Positions 1 through 6,854 of a DNA stretch of 8,204 bases are shown here, in pieces (the stretch's first letter is position 1; the number at the start of each line of letters is the position of its first letter). The DNA comes from Sphingobium sp. GTDB lineage: Bacteria; Pseudomonadota; Alphaproteobacteria; Sphingomonadales; Sphingomonadaceae. The position numbers and the translations under genes are program-made. The stretch spans positions 1-8,204 of the forward strand of contig JAGVJS010000007.1 of NCBI GenBank assembly GCA_020051025.1. The letters are read 5' to 3'. The notes beneath the pieces are model-generated. The model searched no databases. It saw only the letters and a program-made list of their open reading frames with translations, and was not told the origin of the DNA.

Positions 1-1608
1 GACGGCCTGTCCGATGGCCGCGCGTTCCTGGCCGAAGTCGAACATCACAGCAAGGGTGCGGATCTGCTGGCCTATGCCCGGCAGCAGGATGATGCCTTCG
101 GTCTTGGCCAGCAAAATATGGTGGAGGCCGGCACTCGCCGCGTCGGCTTCGACGGGCGGGTGCAGATCGCCGACAAATGGGCGGCCACCGCATCCGCTTG
201 GTATCAGGACCAGCTGATCGGCGCGGGCAGCCGCGTCGCCGGCGAAGCGCGCATTGAATATCGACGAGAGCGCGGCACGCTGTTCGCCGGCACCCAGTTC
301 GCAATGGATCGCGGCATCGACGGCAAGGATCGCGACAGCCGCCTGCTGACGCTGGGCGGTACGCAGGCGATGCCGGGCGGCAAGCTGACCCTGACCGGCC
401 AGACCCAGTTCGCGCCGGGCGGCGACAAGGACAGCGTCGACTTCCCCGCCCGGCAGCAGTTGATCGCCGCCTGGCGCGTGAAGCCCGGCATCCGCCTGAT
501 CGGTGGCTATGAAATCGCGCGGGGCGCCGATTTCACCGCCCATACCGCGCAGATCGGTTTCGACGTCCAGCCCTGGAAAGGCGGGAAACTCACCACCGCG
601 CTCAACAACCAGACATCGGGCGAAAGCGGTGCCCGCCTGTTCGCCAATTACGGCCTGATCCAGTCGCTGCCGATCAGCGAGCGCTGGACTATCGACGCGA
701 CCTTCGACGCCAGCACGACCGTCCGCGGTAAAATCCCTGTCGGCGGCGTGGTCCAGCCCTTCCAGACCAGCGGATCGGGCAGCGTCAGCGGCGGCGCGCT
801 GGGCGGCCTCTATGGCAATGACGGTGACTATGCGGCCGTCACGCTGGGTGCCAATTATCGCGCCGACCTCTGGTCGTGGAACGGCCGGGTCGAGTATCGC
901 AAGTCGGACCAGAACAGTCGCTTCAATATCACCAGCAACGTCGTTCGCGCACTGGGCGAGGGCAAGACGCTGGCCGGCACCGTCCGCTATTCCACGCTGG
1001 GCCAGGTGAGCGGCGCGCAGGCGAAGAGCCTGACCACCTCGGTCGCGCTTGCCTGGCGCCCGCTCGATAGCCACTGGTCGCTGCTGGAGCGGTTCGAACT
1101 GCGTAAGGAAAGCGCGGATTTGGGTATCGGCGGCGGCAATGTGCTGGGCGTGCCGGCGGGCAGCGGCGTGGGCCAAGGCACGTTGCGCCTGATCAACAAT
1201 CTCGCCGTCAACTATCGCACCGGGCCGGAAGGCGCGCGCCACGCAATTGAGGCAATAATCTATTATGGCGCCAAATGGGTGCGCGGCAGCTACGGCGCGG
1301 ACGATTATTCCGGCTATATCGACGTCACCGGCTTCGATCTGCGCATGGACCTTGGCAAGCGCTTCGACATTGGCGTGCAGGGATCCGTGCAACATGCCTG
1401 GAGCCGGGGTGCCATCGCTTTCAGCGGCGGGCCGTCTGCCGGCGTCTCCCCTGCGCCGAACGTCTGGATCAGCGCGGGCTATAATATCGCCGGCTATCGC
1501 GACCGGGATTTCGAGGATGATCGCTACACCCGCCGCGGTCCTTATGTGACGATGCGCATGAAGTTCGATCGCGGTGCCATCGCAGGCCTGCTCGGAAAGG
1601 GACGCTGA
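1..1608 (+). CDS. C-terminal part of a large outer-membrane/surface protein (5' end outside window)
   Basis: The frame is open from base 1 to the TGA at 1606-1608, giving 535 residues; the true start lies upstream, and the internal ATG at 118 is not a convincing start. The protein is rich in short alternating polar/aromatic stretches typical of outer-membrane beta strands (for example NNLAVNYRT near residue 400 and YVTMRMKFD near 517) with Gly/Asp-rich turns between them. The segment GYNIAGYRDRDF, from residue 493, followed by a YTRRGPYV-type stretch, resembles the C-terminal region I recall from large proteobacterial DUF11/SdrD-like repeat surface proteins. It does not end in the terminal Phe of a classical porin. 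The next gene encodes a DUF11-like secreted protein and overlaps by one base, which supports a surface-protein operon. Family and barrel topology are inferred. The N-terminal domains, which would decide between an adhesin-like protein and a transporter, cannot be seen. Confidence 0.75.
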   Translation, partial: DGLSDGRAFLAEVEHHSKGADLLAYARQQDDAFGLGQQNMVEAGTRRVGFDGRVQIADKWAATASAWYQDQLIGAGSRVAGEARIEYRRERGTLFAGTQFAMDRGIDGKDRDSRLLTLGGTQAMPGGKLTLTGQTQFAPGGDKDSVDFPARQQLIAAWRVKPGIRLIGGYEIARGADFTAHTAQIGFDVQPWKGGKLTTALNNQTSGESGARLFANYGLIQSLPISERWTIDATFDASTTVRGKIPVGGVVQPFQTSGSGSVSGGALGGLYGNDGDYAAVTLGANYRADLWSWNGRVEYRKSDQNSRFNITSNVVRALGEGKTLAGTVRYSTLGQVSGAQAKSLTTSVALAWRPLDSHWSLLERFELRKESADLGIGGGNVLGVPAGSGVGQGTLRLINNLAVNYRTGPEGARHAIEAIIYYGAKWVRGSYGADDYSGYIDVTGFDLRMDLGKRFDIGVQGSVQHAWSRGAIAFSGGPSAGVSPAPNVWISAGYNIAGYRDRDFEDDRYTRRGPYVTMRMKFDRGAIAGLLGKGR

Positions 1609-2129
1609 TGCGCAGGATCATCCTCCCCCTCCTAATGGCAGCGGCGCTACCAACGGCGGCGCTAGCCGATCCGATCACCGCCACCAAATCGGTCACCACC
1701 GTGTCCGACCCGATGGGCAACGTCATCCCGCGCGCCATTCCAGGCGCCGTGCTCGACTATAGCGCGACCCTGGCCAATCCGATCGCCAATCTGGGCAAGA
1801 CGGTGCGCGGCATCGCCTTCGAGGACCAGTTGCCGGCCAACGTCATCCTGCGCGTCAGCGATCTGGGCGCCAGCGGCAGCGGCCCCGTGGTCTTCACCAA
1901 CGGTGCGATCATATTGGGCGTGGGCGACAGCGGCCTGACATACAGCTTCACCAGCCTGTCCAGCACCAGCGACGGAATCGAATTTTCCAACGGCACAAGC
2001 TGGGCCTACATCCCGGTGCCCGACGCGAACGGCTATGACGCCAATGTCCGCGCCATTCGCATCAAACCCGTGACCAATTTCAAGGCGGGCGGATCCTTCA
2101 CGGTCCGCTTCCGCGTCAAGCTGCGTTGA
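1608..2129 (+). CDS. Small secreted DUF11-like single-repeat protein
   Basis: This 173-residue protein starts with a clear Sec signal peptide: MRR, a hydrophobic stretch, then ALA followed by DP, so signal peptidase I cleavage is likely after Ala20. The mature part is about 153 residues. It opens with TKSVTTVSDPMGN and then PRAIPGAVLDYSATLANP. This is the signature I associate with the DUF11/TIGR01451-type conserved repeat (Pro-Gly-Ala followed by a beta strand with Tyr), an Ig-like beta-sandwich module usually found in tandem in large surface proteins. Here it occurs once, as a free exported protein. The start codon overlaps the previous stop (TGATG at 1606-1610), with AAGGGA at 1597-1602 five bases before it, so translation is probably coupled to the upstream outer-membrane protein. 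A periplasmic or surface partner of that protein is likely by context; no enzymatic motif is visible. Confidence 0.82.
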   Translation: MRRIILPLLMAAALPTAALADPITATKSVTTVSDPMGNVIPRAIPGAVLDYSATLANPIANLGKTVRGIAFEDQLPANVILRVSDLGASGSGPVVFTNGAIILGVGDSGLTYSFTSLSSTSDGIEFSNGTSWAYIPVPDANGYDANVRAIRIKPVTNFKAGGSFTVRFRVKLR

Positions 2130-2132
2130 AAC

Positions 2133-2138
2133 AGGAGG
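2133..2138 (+). promoter_or_regulatory. Strong Shine-Dalgarno site that fixes the PilZ start
   Basis: AGGAGG lies five bases before the ATG at 2144. It favours that ATG over the in-frame TTG at 2126, which overlaps the previous gene's stop and would place this site inside the coding region. Confidence 0.75.
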
Positions 2139-2143
2139 AAGCC

Positions 2144-2803
2144 ATGCCCCATGGATTGGAACAGATAGCACCGACGCCGATCATAACGATGTTGCCGGAA
2201 CTGAACGACGACCTGCCGGCCAATCCAATGGAGCGGCGACGGGACTGGCGTGCAGCGACCGTCTTCACGATCGGCAAGATCAGCTTTGCCGGTCGCAACC
2301 TGCCCTGCATGGTACGAGACCTGTCCGAAGGCGGTATGCGCATCCAGATGCCTTTCCCACCGCCGCCCGGTCTGCGCGTGTTGATCGAAATGCGCGGTCT
2401 GGAACCCCGGCTCGCCCGCATCTGCTGGACATCGGGCCATGAGGCCGGACTGATGTTCGACCTGCGGTGCAGCCCGGCAGACATCTTCGCCGCCCGCAGC
2501 AACAAGGAGGGACGGATCGCGCGCCAACCGCGCTTCGCCCTACGCCGCAAAGCAATGCTGACGGTCGATCAAATGTCCTTGTTTGCGCGGATAGAAAATA
2601 TCTCGGTCGGCGGCGTACGGCTGGCGCTGTCAACGCCACTGGAAAGCGGCAAGCTTGGGGTACTCGATCTGGTGCTGGGCGACCGGCAGGGCGTGGCCGG
2701 CGAAATCTGTTGGGTCCGGGAAGAAAGCTGCGGCTTTCGCTTCGTTCAGCCGGTCAGCAGCGTGGCCTTGGCGACCATGCTGGACGCCCCCGACCTGATC
2801 TGA
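2144..2803 (+). CDS. Tandem PilZ-domain protein (probable c-di-GMP binding)
   Basis: A soluble 219-residue protein made of two PilZ modules. PilZ 1 spans roughly residues 30-110, with the RxxxR motif at Arg32/Arg36 and the D/NxSxxG motif at Asp59, Ser61, Gly64 (DLSEGG). PilZ 2 spans roughly residues 125-210, with RFALR at Arg130/Arg134 and NISVGG at Asn152, Ser154, Gly157. In known PilZ proteins these two motifs contact the c-di-GMP dimer, and both sets are intact here, so both modules may bind ligand. There is no signal peptide, membrane segment, GGDEF/EAL or glycosyltransferase domain, so it is most likely a cytoplasmic adaptor. The start at 2144 follows AGGAGG at 2133-2138. The gene begins 14 bases after the secreted DUF11-like gene, so it is probably in the same operon and may link c-di-GMP level to surface-protein export or behaviour. 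That role is inference. Confidence 0.88.
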   Translation: MPHGLEQIAPTPIITMLPELNDDLPANPMERRRDWRAATVFTIGKISFAGRNLPCMVRDLSEGGMRIQMPFPPPPGLRVLIEMRGLEPRLARICWTSGHEAGLMFDLRCSPADIFAARSNKEGRIARQPRFALRRKAMLTVDQMSLFARIENISVGGVRLALSTPLESGKLGVLDLVLGDRQGVAGEICWVREESCGFRFVQPVSSVALATMLDAPDLI

Positions 2804-2808
2804 TCCGG

Positions 2809-3114
2809 CTACTCCTCCTGGCGCAGCCAGCCGTTGATCGCCGTCAGGGCGGTCCGGCTGTCGCGCAATGCCGACGTCTTGTCTTTACCGCCCTGATCGA
2901 TCGCCTGCCAACTGGTGCTGACGGCCGCAAAGCCCAATGTCCCCGCCAGCCCGGCGATCCGGTGCGCATCGGCTGCCTCCGGTCGATCGAGCGCCTGCTG
3001 TAATTCTGTCCTCAGGCCTTCCACCACCGGCCGCAGCCCGTCCCGCCCAAACAGCTTCGCCATACGCGTCAGGCCTTCTACAGCAAGAGATGCTTCATCA
3101 TCCCGCATGATCAT
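2809..3114 (-). CDS. Stand-alone histidine phosphotransfer (Hpt) protein
   Basis: A 101-residue, mostly helical protein with no membrane segment. The phosphoacceptor motif is AHRIAGLAGTLGF, with the predicted phosphorylated His51, followed by a hydrophobic helix (VSTSWQAI) typical of the second helix of the Hpt four-helix bundle. The usual Lys three residues after the His (HxxKG) is Ala here (HRIAG), a variation worth noting. Its probable job is to shuttle phosphate between the receiver domains of the hybrid kinase and the response regulators encoded divergently next to it. Two starts are possible, ATG at 3114 or ATG at 3108; the first is chosen because GGGA lies six bases upstream of it, though this site is weak. 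The gene converges on the PilZ gene with a five-base gap and is divergent from the response regulator at 3293. Confidence 0.85.
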   Translation of the reverse strand: MIMRDDEASLAVEGLTRMAKLFGRDGLRPVVEGLRTELQQALDRPEAADAHRIAGLAGTLGFAAVSTSWQAIDQGGKDKTSALRDSRTALTAINGWLRQEE

Positions 3115-3190
3115 TGCAAGTCCCGTTAATCAACATGCGCCATCCCCGATAATATGCGATCATATCGACGCTTTGGGAATAAAGATGACA

Positions 3191-3220
3191 GCCAATGTAT
3201 TTTGCGATTGATACATTGGC
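3191..3220. promoter_or_regulatory. Perfect 10+10 inverted repeat, candidate operator
   Basis: GCCAATGTAT (3191-3200) and ATACATTGGC (3211-3220) are exact reverse complements separated by ten bases, so the arm centres are 20 bases apart, about two helical turns. It lies in the 178-base divergent region between the Hpt gene and the response regulator operon. No T-run follows on either strand, so a terminator is unlikely. A dimeric DNA-binding protein is the natural reader, possibly the NarL-type regulator encoded immediately downstream. The right arm overlaps a plausible -35 element at 3208-3213. The symmetry is seen directly; the operator role is inferred. Confidence 0.6.
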
Positions 3221-3236
3221 GCATTACCCTCACAAT
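3208..3236 (+). promoter_or_regulatory. Possible sigma70-type promoter of the regulator-kinase operon
   Basis: TTGATA at 3208-3213 (five of six matches to TTGACA) is followed after exactly 17 bases by CACAAT at 3231-3236 (four of six matches to TATAAT). Transcription would start near 3243, about 50 bases before the ATG at 3293. The -35 overlaps the right arm of the inverted repeat at 3191-3220, so a protein bound there could occlude polymerase or contact it. The -10 is a modest match, so this is a candidate only. Confidence 0.4.
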
Positions 3237-3292
3237 CTGTGACAGCATCACTAACGCATTCCATTCGGGATGAAAAACGACAAGGCTGTAGG

Positions 3293-3949
3293 ATGGCGGA
3301 AACCATAGCCGGCGGCCGCGTATTGATTGCGGACGATCACCCTTTGATTCGCGAAGGCCTGGGCCTGGCCGCCCGCGCTGCGATGCCCGGTGTCACCGTC
3401 GACACCGCCGGCACGATCGGCGAAGCGCTCGACGCCCTGTCGCGCCATGGCAAATATCGCCTGATCCTGCTGGATTTCGTGCTGCCTGACGCACGCGGAT
3501 TTTCCGGTTTCCTGCAATTGCAGCATCAGGCCGGACGCACGCCAATCGCGCTCATTTCCGCCAATGAAAGCCCAACATTAGTAGAAAGCGCCCGTGCGCT
3601 GGGCGCCGCCGGTTTTCTCTACAAGACCCGCCCGTTTGACGATCTCGCCCGCGATATCAGGCGGCTGGCGGAAGGGCAGACCAGTTTCCCGCAGGCCGAG
3701 CCGACTATTGAAAGAAATAGTCTGCGCGACCGTATCGCCAGCCTTTCAGGCGCACAGTTGCGGGTGCTCATCGCTCTGTCCGACGGTCGACTGAACAAGC
3801 AGATTGCAGCCGATCTCGACGTGTCGGAAGCCACGGTCAAGGCGCATCTGACCGCCATCTTCCGCAAGCTGGACGTCGGCAATCGGGCACAGGCCCTGCT
3901 CGCGGTGCAGCCGCTGCTGGGTGATGTAGCGGCCCCGCGTTCAGCATGA
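3293..3949 (+). CDS. NarL/LuxR-family DNA-binding response regulator
   Basis: 218 residues in two domains. The receiver (about 8-125) carries the acidic pair Asp14/Asp15 (LIADDHP), phosphoacceptor Asp61 (LILLDFVLPD), Ser89 at the switch Thr/Ser position (ALISA) and conserved Lys111 (FLYKTRPF). The C-terminal LuxR-type helix-turn-helix (about 150-205) contains LSGAQLRVLIALSDG, then NKQIAADLDVSEATVKAHL and a FRKLDVGNR ending, the classic GerE fold. It should be the transcriptional output of this phosphorelay. The ATG at 3293 is preferred over the in-frame GTG at 3239: AAGG at 3282-3285 sits seven bases before it, the extra 18 residues from the GTG do not look like part of a receiver, and the GTG overlaps the predicted promoter region. 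The stop overlaps the kinase start by ATGA (3946-3949). Autoregulation through the upstream inverted repeat is plausible but unproven. Confidence 0.92.
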   Translation: MAETIAGGRVLIADDHPLIREGLGLAARAAMPGVTVDTAGTIGEALDALSRHGKYRLILLDFVLPDARGFSGFLQLQHQAGRTPIALISANESPTLVESARALGAAGFLYKTRPFDDLARDIRRLAEGQTSFPQAEPTIERNSLRDRIASLSGAQLRVLIALSDGRLNKQIAADLDVSEATVKAHLTAIFRKLDVGNRAQALLAVQPLLGDVAAPRSA

Positions 3950-6462
3950 ACGGTGCCCCGCCCCGTCCGCCGCGCGGCTTGCCATTCCTTCTGCTCGCCT
4001 TGTTCGTGCCGCTGGGCCTGGCCGCGCTGCTCTTCTGGCTGGGCGGCGAATATGGCCGCTGGAACGGTTTACGCGAAGAGGCAGACAGGAGTTTCGAGCG
4101 GCGCGTGCTGCTGAGCGACATTCTATCCCAGATGCGCGCAGCTGAATCCAGCCAGCGCGGCTATGTCATCACCAACGATCCGGAATTCCGCACCCGCTAT
4201 GGCGAATGGCATGGCCAGATCGAACAGGCCTTCGCCCGCGCCAACCGTCTCTATCGCGACGTGCCGGCCCAGCATGGCGGCTTTACCAGCCTGCGCCGCA
4301 TCGCGCAGGCAAAGGTTGCCGAAATGGACGAAGTGCTGCGCCTCTACGCCACGCGCAGCCCGGACGTGGCACGAAAGCGCGTCGCCGATGGTGAAGGCAA
4401 ACGGCTGATGGCCCGGCTGCAACATCAACTCGACATGGTTATCAGCCAAGAACAGCAGATCGGCGACACACGGGTCACGGCCTATCGCAGTCGGACCGAG
4501 ACGATGCAGCGCGTGATGTGGATCCTGGTCGCGGCCAGCAGCCTGTCGCTCGCCCTCGCTCTGCTCGGCCTCTGGCGCCAGCGCCTTGCCCAATATCATG
4601 TCGAACTGCGTGGCTATGAAGCGGCGCAGCGCAACGAGACGATTCTCGACAGCACGATCGATCCGATCATCATCGTCAATCCCAGCGGTACGATCGAGAC
4701 GATCAACCAGGCCGCGTCACGTATGCTCGGCTACGAACCGGCCGACCTCACGCGGCGCGATTTCGACGTGATTTCCGACATTGCCCCCGGCGTCGGCAGC
4801 TTCCTCGACCGCATCGGCCTGATCGATGGCGAATTGAAGATGCCCTATTGGACCGACCGTCAGGTCCGGCATCGCAGCGGCCGCCTGCTGCCCGTCGACA
4901 TTGCGCTCGGCGTCATGCCGCTGCCCGATGGCGATCATATCGTCATGTCGCTGCGCGACATCGTCCAGCGCAAGCGGATCGAGCGGCTGAAGGACGACCT
5001 CATCTCCACCGTCAGCCATGAATTGCGCACCCCGCTGACCTCCATCGTCGGCGCACTGGCGCTATTGCGACTGGATACCGGCAACCATCTACAGGAAGAA
5101 CAGGCCGGCCTGGTCGCCATTGCGGAAAATAATGCCCAGCGGCTCATTCGCCTCATCAACGACATGCTCGACATTGACCGGATCGATTCGGGCAAGCTGC
5201 GCATGACGCTGGCGCCGACCGACCTGCACCATGTGCTGATGCGCGCGTGCGACGACAATGGCGGGCTGGTTCATGCCGCCGGCGCGACGCTGCACCGGGC
5301 CGTGGCCGACGAACCGGTGATGATCCAGGCGGACGAGGAACGGCTGCTGCAAGTCGTCACCAATCTTCTGTCCAACGCGGTCAAAGCGGCGCCGGAAGGG
5401 AGCAAGGTGACGGTCGGCCTGCGTCGCAGCGCCGACGGTCGCCGCGCCACCGTCTATGTCGACGATCAGGGGCCGGGCATTCCCGAAGAGTTCAAGGCGC
5501 GAATCTTCGGCCGGTTCGAACGGGCCGCCAATGACGAAGCTGCACCGGGCACCGGCCTTGGCCTGGCCATCGCACGCGAGATCGTCAGCCAGCATGGCGG
5601 CGAACTCTGGTTCGAGGATGTTGCCGGCGGCGGCACCCGCTTCGCCTTTTCCCTGCCGGTCATGCTGCCCCTGTCCATGCCCGGTGGCCGACCGAGCGAC
5701 CGGACCGACAGCGCCAGCATCCTCATCTGCGAAAGCAATCCCGCCATTGCCCGCCAGTTGCAATCGCAACTGTCGGAGGAAGGCTATGCGTGCAGGGTCG
5801 TTGCCAGCGCCCGCGCAGCACGGGAAGCGATCGCCGCCAACGGCTATAATCTCCTGCTGCTCGACATGGCGCTCGACGATGCCGATGCTTTCCATTTTGC
5901 CCGCGAGGTGCGCCGGATCGAAGGGCCGCAGGAATTGTCGATCCTGATGGTTTCGGCACCTGCCGGGGACGCGGCCGCCCCGCTTTCGCTCGATCTGGTA
6001 GACTGGATCGACAAGCCGATCGATCCCAGCCGCCTCAAGACTGCGATCGCCGCATCCTTCCGTCATTCGGGTATCGACCGGCCAACCGTGCTGCATCTGG
6101 ACGACGACCAGGATACGCTGGAAATCACTGCCTCCGCGCTCAAGGGCATCGCCTATATCCTCAAGGCCACGACCCTGGCGGAAGCGCGCGCGTTGCTGCG
6201 CGTCGAAACACCGCATCTGGCGATATTGGACGTGCATCTGGAAAAGGGGCTGGGCCTCGACCTTCTGCCCGATCTGGTAGATGGACAGGGCCTCGCCATT
6301 CCGACCATCATTTATTCCGCGCACGACATCGACGTTGAAATCGCCGGGCAGATCGACGCCATATTGGTCAAGTCGCGCACATCTTTACCCGATCTGAAAG
6401 CGACGGTACGCCGTGTGGTCGCGACCCGCCACGCCAGGGAGGGAGGAGAGGAAACGGCATGA
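3946..6462 (+). CDS. CHASE3-PAS hybrid sensor histidine kinase with two receiver domains
   Basis: An 838-residue inner-membrane kinase. Order: TM1 (about 12-33); periplasmic CHASE3-like helical sensor (about 35-185, with MRAAESSQRGYVITND at 63-78, the usual CHASE3 signature region); TM2 (about 190-209); PAS (about 228-345, with IIIVNPSGTIETINQAA and MLGYEP); HisKA with His358 in VSHELRTPL; and HATPase with N-box Asn473/Asn477 (NLLSNAVKAAPEG), G1 Asp507-Gly509-Gly511 (DDQGPGIPEE), F-box Phe521/Phe524 and G2 at 535-540 (GTGLGLAIA). Two receivers follow. REC1 (about 590-705) has Asp640, Ser670 and Lys690, but only Glu596 of the acidic pair. REC2 (about 712-828) has Asp719-721, Asp762, Ser791 and Lys809, with Ser instead of Pro after the Lys. 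All kinase motifs are intact, so autophosphorylation is expected. There is no clear Shine-Dalgarno site; the ATGA overlap with the upstream regulator suggests coupled translation. The sensed signal is unknown. Confidence 0.94.
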   Translation: MNGAPPRPPRGLPFLLLALFVPLGLAALLFWLGGEYGRWNGLREEADRSFERRVLLSDILSQMRAAESSQRGYVITNDPEFRTRYGEWHGQIEQAFARANRLYRDVPAQHGGFTSLRRIAQAKVAEMDEVLRLYATRSPDVARKRVADGEGKRLMARLQHQLDMVISQEQQIGDTRVTAYRSRTETMQRVMWILVAASSLSLALALLGLWRQRLAQYHVELRGYEAAQRNETILDSTIDPIIIVNPSGTIETINQAASRMLGYEPADLTRRDFDVISDIAPGVGSFLDRIGLIDGELKMPYWTDRQVRHRSGRLLPVDIALGVMPLPDGDHIVMSLRDIVQRKRIERLKDDLISTVSHELRTPLTSIVGALALLRLDTGNHLQEEQAGLVAIAENNAQRLIRLINDMLDIDRIDSGKLRMTLAPTDLHHVLMRACDDNGGLVHAAGATLHRAVADEPVMIQADEERLLQVVTNLLSNAVKAAPEGSKVTVGLRRSADGRRATVYVDDQGPGIPEEFKARIFGRFERAANDEAAPGTGLGLAIAREIVSQHGGELWFEDVAGGGTRFAFSLPVMLPLSMPGGRPSDRTDSASILICESNPAIARQLQSQLSEEGYACRVVASARAAREAIAANGYNLLLLDMALDDADAFHFAREVRRIEGPQELSILMVSAPAGDAAAPLSLDLVDWIDKPIDPSRLKTAIAASFRHSGIDRPTVLHLDDDQDTLEITASALKGIAYILKATTLAEARALLRVETPHLAILDVHLEKGLGLDLLPDLVDGQGLAIPTIIYSAHDIDVEIAGQIDAILVKSRTSLPDLKATVRRVVATRHAREGGEETA

Positions 6463-6845
6463 GCGAGGCTGACAGACTACGGATCCTCTATGTCGACGAC
6501 GACAAGGATATCCGCCATATCGTCAAATTGTCGCTTGCGCTCGACCCCGGCATCGACTTGCGCCTGTGCGCCGATGGAGCCGAGGCGCTACATGCAGCCA
6601 GGACGGATGCGTGGCGACCCGATCTGGTCATGCTGGACGTAATGATGCCGCGCATGGATGGCCCCACGCTGATGGTCGCATTGCGCGACCTGCCGGGCTT
6701 TGCCGACAAGCCTTTCGTTTTCGTCACCGCGCGCGCGCGGGAAGCCGACGTACAAGGCTATCATGACGCCGGTGCCAAGGGCGTCATATTGAAACCTTTC
6801 AACCCCATCACTCTGGCCAGCAGCGTTCGGGCACTGGTCATTTGA
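6459..6845 (+). CDS. Single-domain (CheY-like) response regulator
   Basis: A 128-residue protein made only of a receiver domain. Acidic residues Asp13-Asp15 (YVDDD), phosphoacceptor Asp60 (LVMLDVMMPRMDGP), Thr90 (FVFVTA) and Lys112 followed by Pro (ILKPF) are all present, so it should be fully able to take phosphate. There is no output domain. The start overlaps the kinase stop by ATGA (6459-6462), and a purine-rich GGGAGGAGAGG stretch lies just upstream (6441-6451), so it should be made together with the kinase. In known relays such proteins act as phosphate sinks, intermediates between kinase and Hpt, or partners binding a target protein. Which applies here cannot be told from sequence. It ends nine bases before the convergent small membrane gene. 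Confidence 0.92.
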   Translation: MSEADRLRILYVDDDKDIRHIVKLSLALDPGIDLRLCADGAEALHAARTDAWRPDLVMLDVMMPRMDGPTLMVALRDLPGFADKPFVFVTARAREADVQGYHDAGAKGVILKPFNPITLASSVRALVI

Positions 6846-6854
6846 CCGACGTGC

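Noticed and set aside
1265..1549. 94-residue + strand frame in the outer-membrane protein
   Set aside because: It is a frame-shifted shadow of the long open frame that continues from base 1 to 1608; composition is Ala/Ser/Arg-rich without motifs.
1662..2550. Minus-strand open frames of 144-169 residues across the DUF11-like and PilZ genes
   Set aside because: They overlap well-supported + strand genes, have compositions typical of shadow frames, and show no domain or good ribosome site.
2798..2830. Search for a terminator between the convergent PilZ and Hpt genes
   Set aside because: The gap is five bases and no stable stem followed by a T-run is visible in or beside it.
2467..3003. 178-residue + strand frame bridging the PilZ and Hpt genes
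   Set aside because: It spans two real genes in other frames and on opposite strands, and its sequence is Arg/Gly/Gln-rich with no motif.
3239..3292. GTG at 3239 as the start of the response regulator
   Set aside because: The added 18 residues do not belong to a receiver fold and the codon overlaps the probable promoter. The ATG at 3293 has a well-placed AAGG and starts just before the receiver.
5089..6324. 411-residue open frame on the minus strand inside the kinase gene
   Set aside because: It lies wholly opposite an intact, motif-complete kinase. Its translation is low-complexity (Arg/Gly/Gln-rich) with no recognisable domain, as expected from GC-rich codon bias on the opposite strand.
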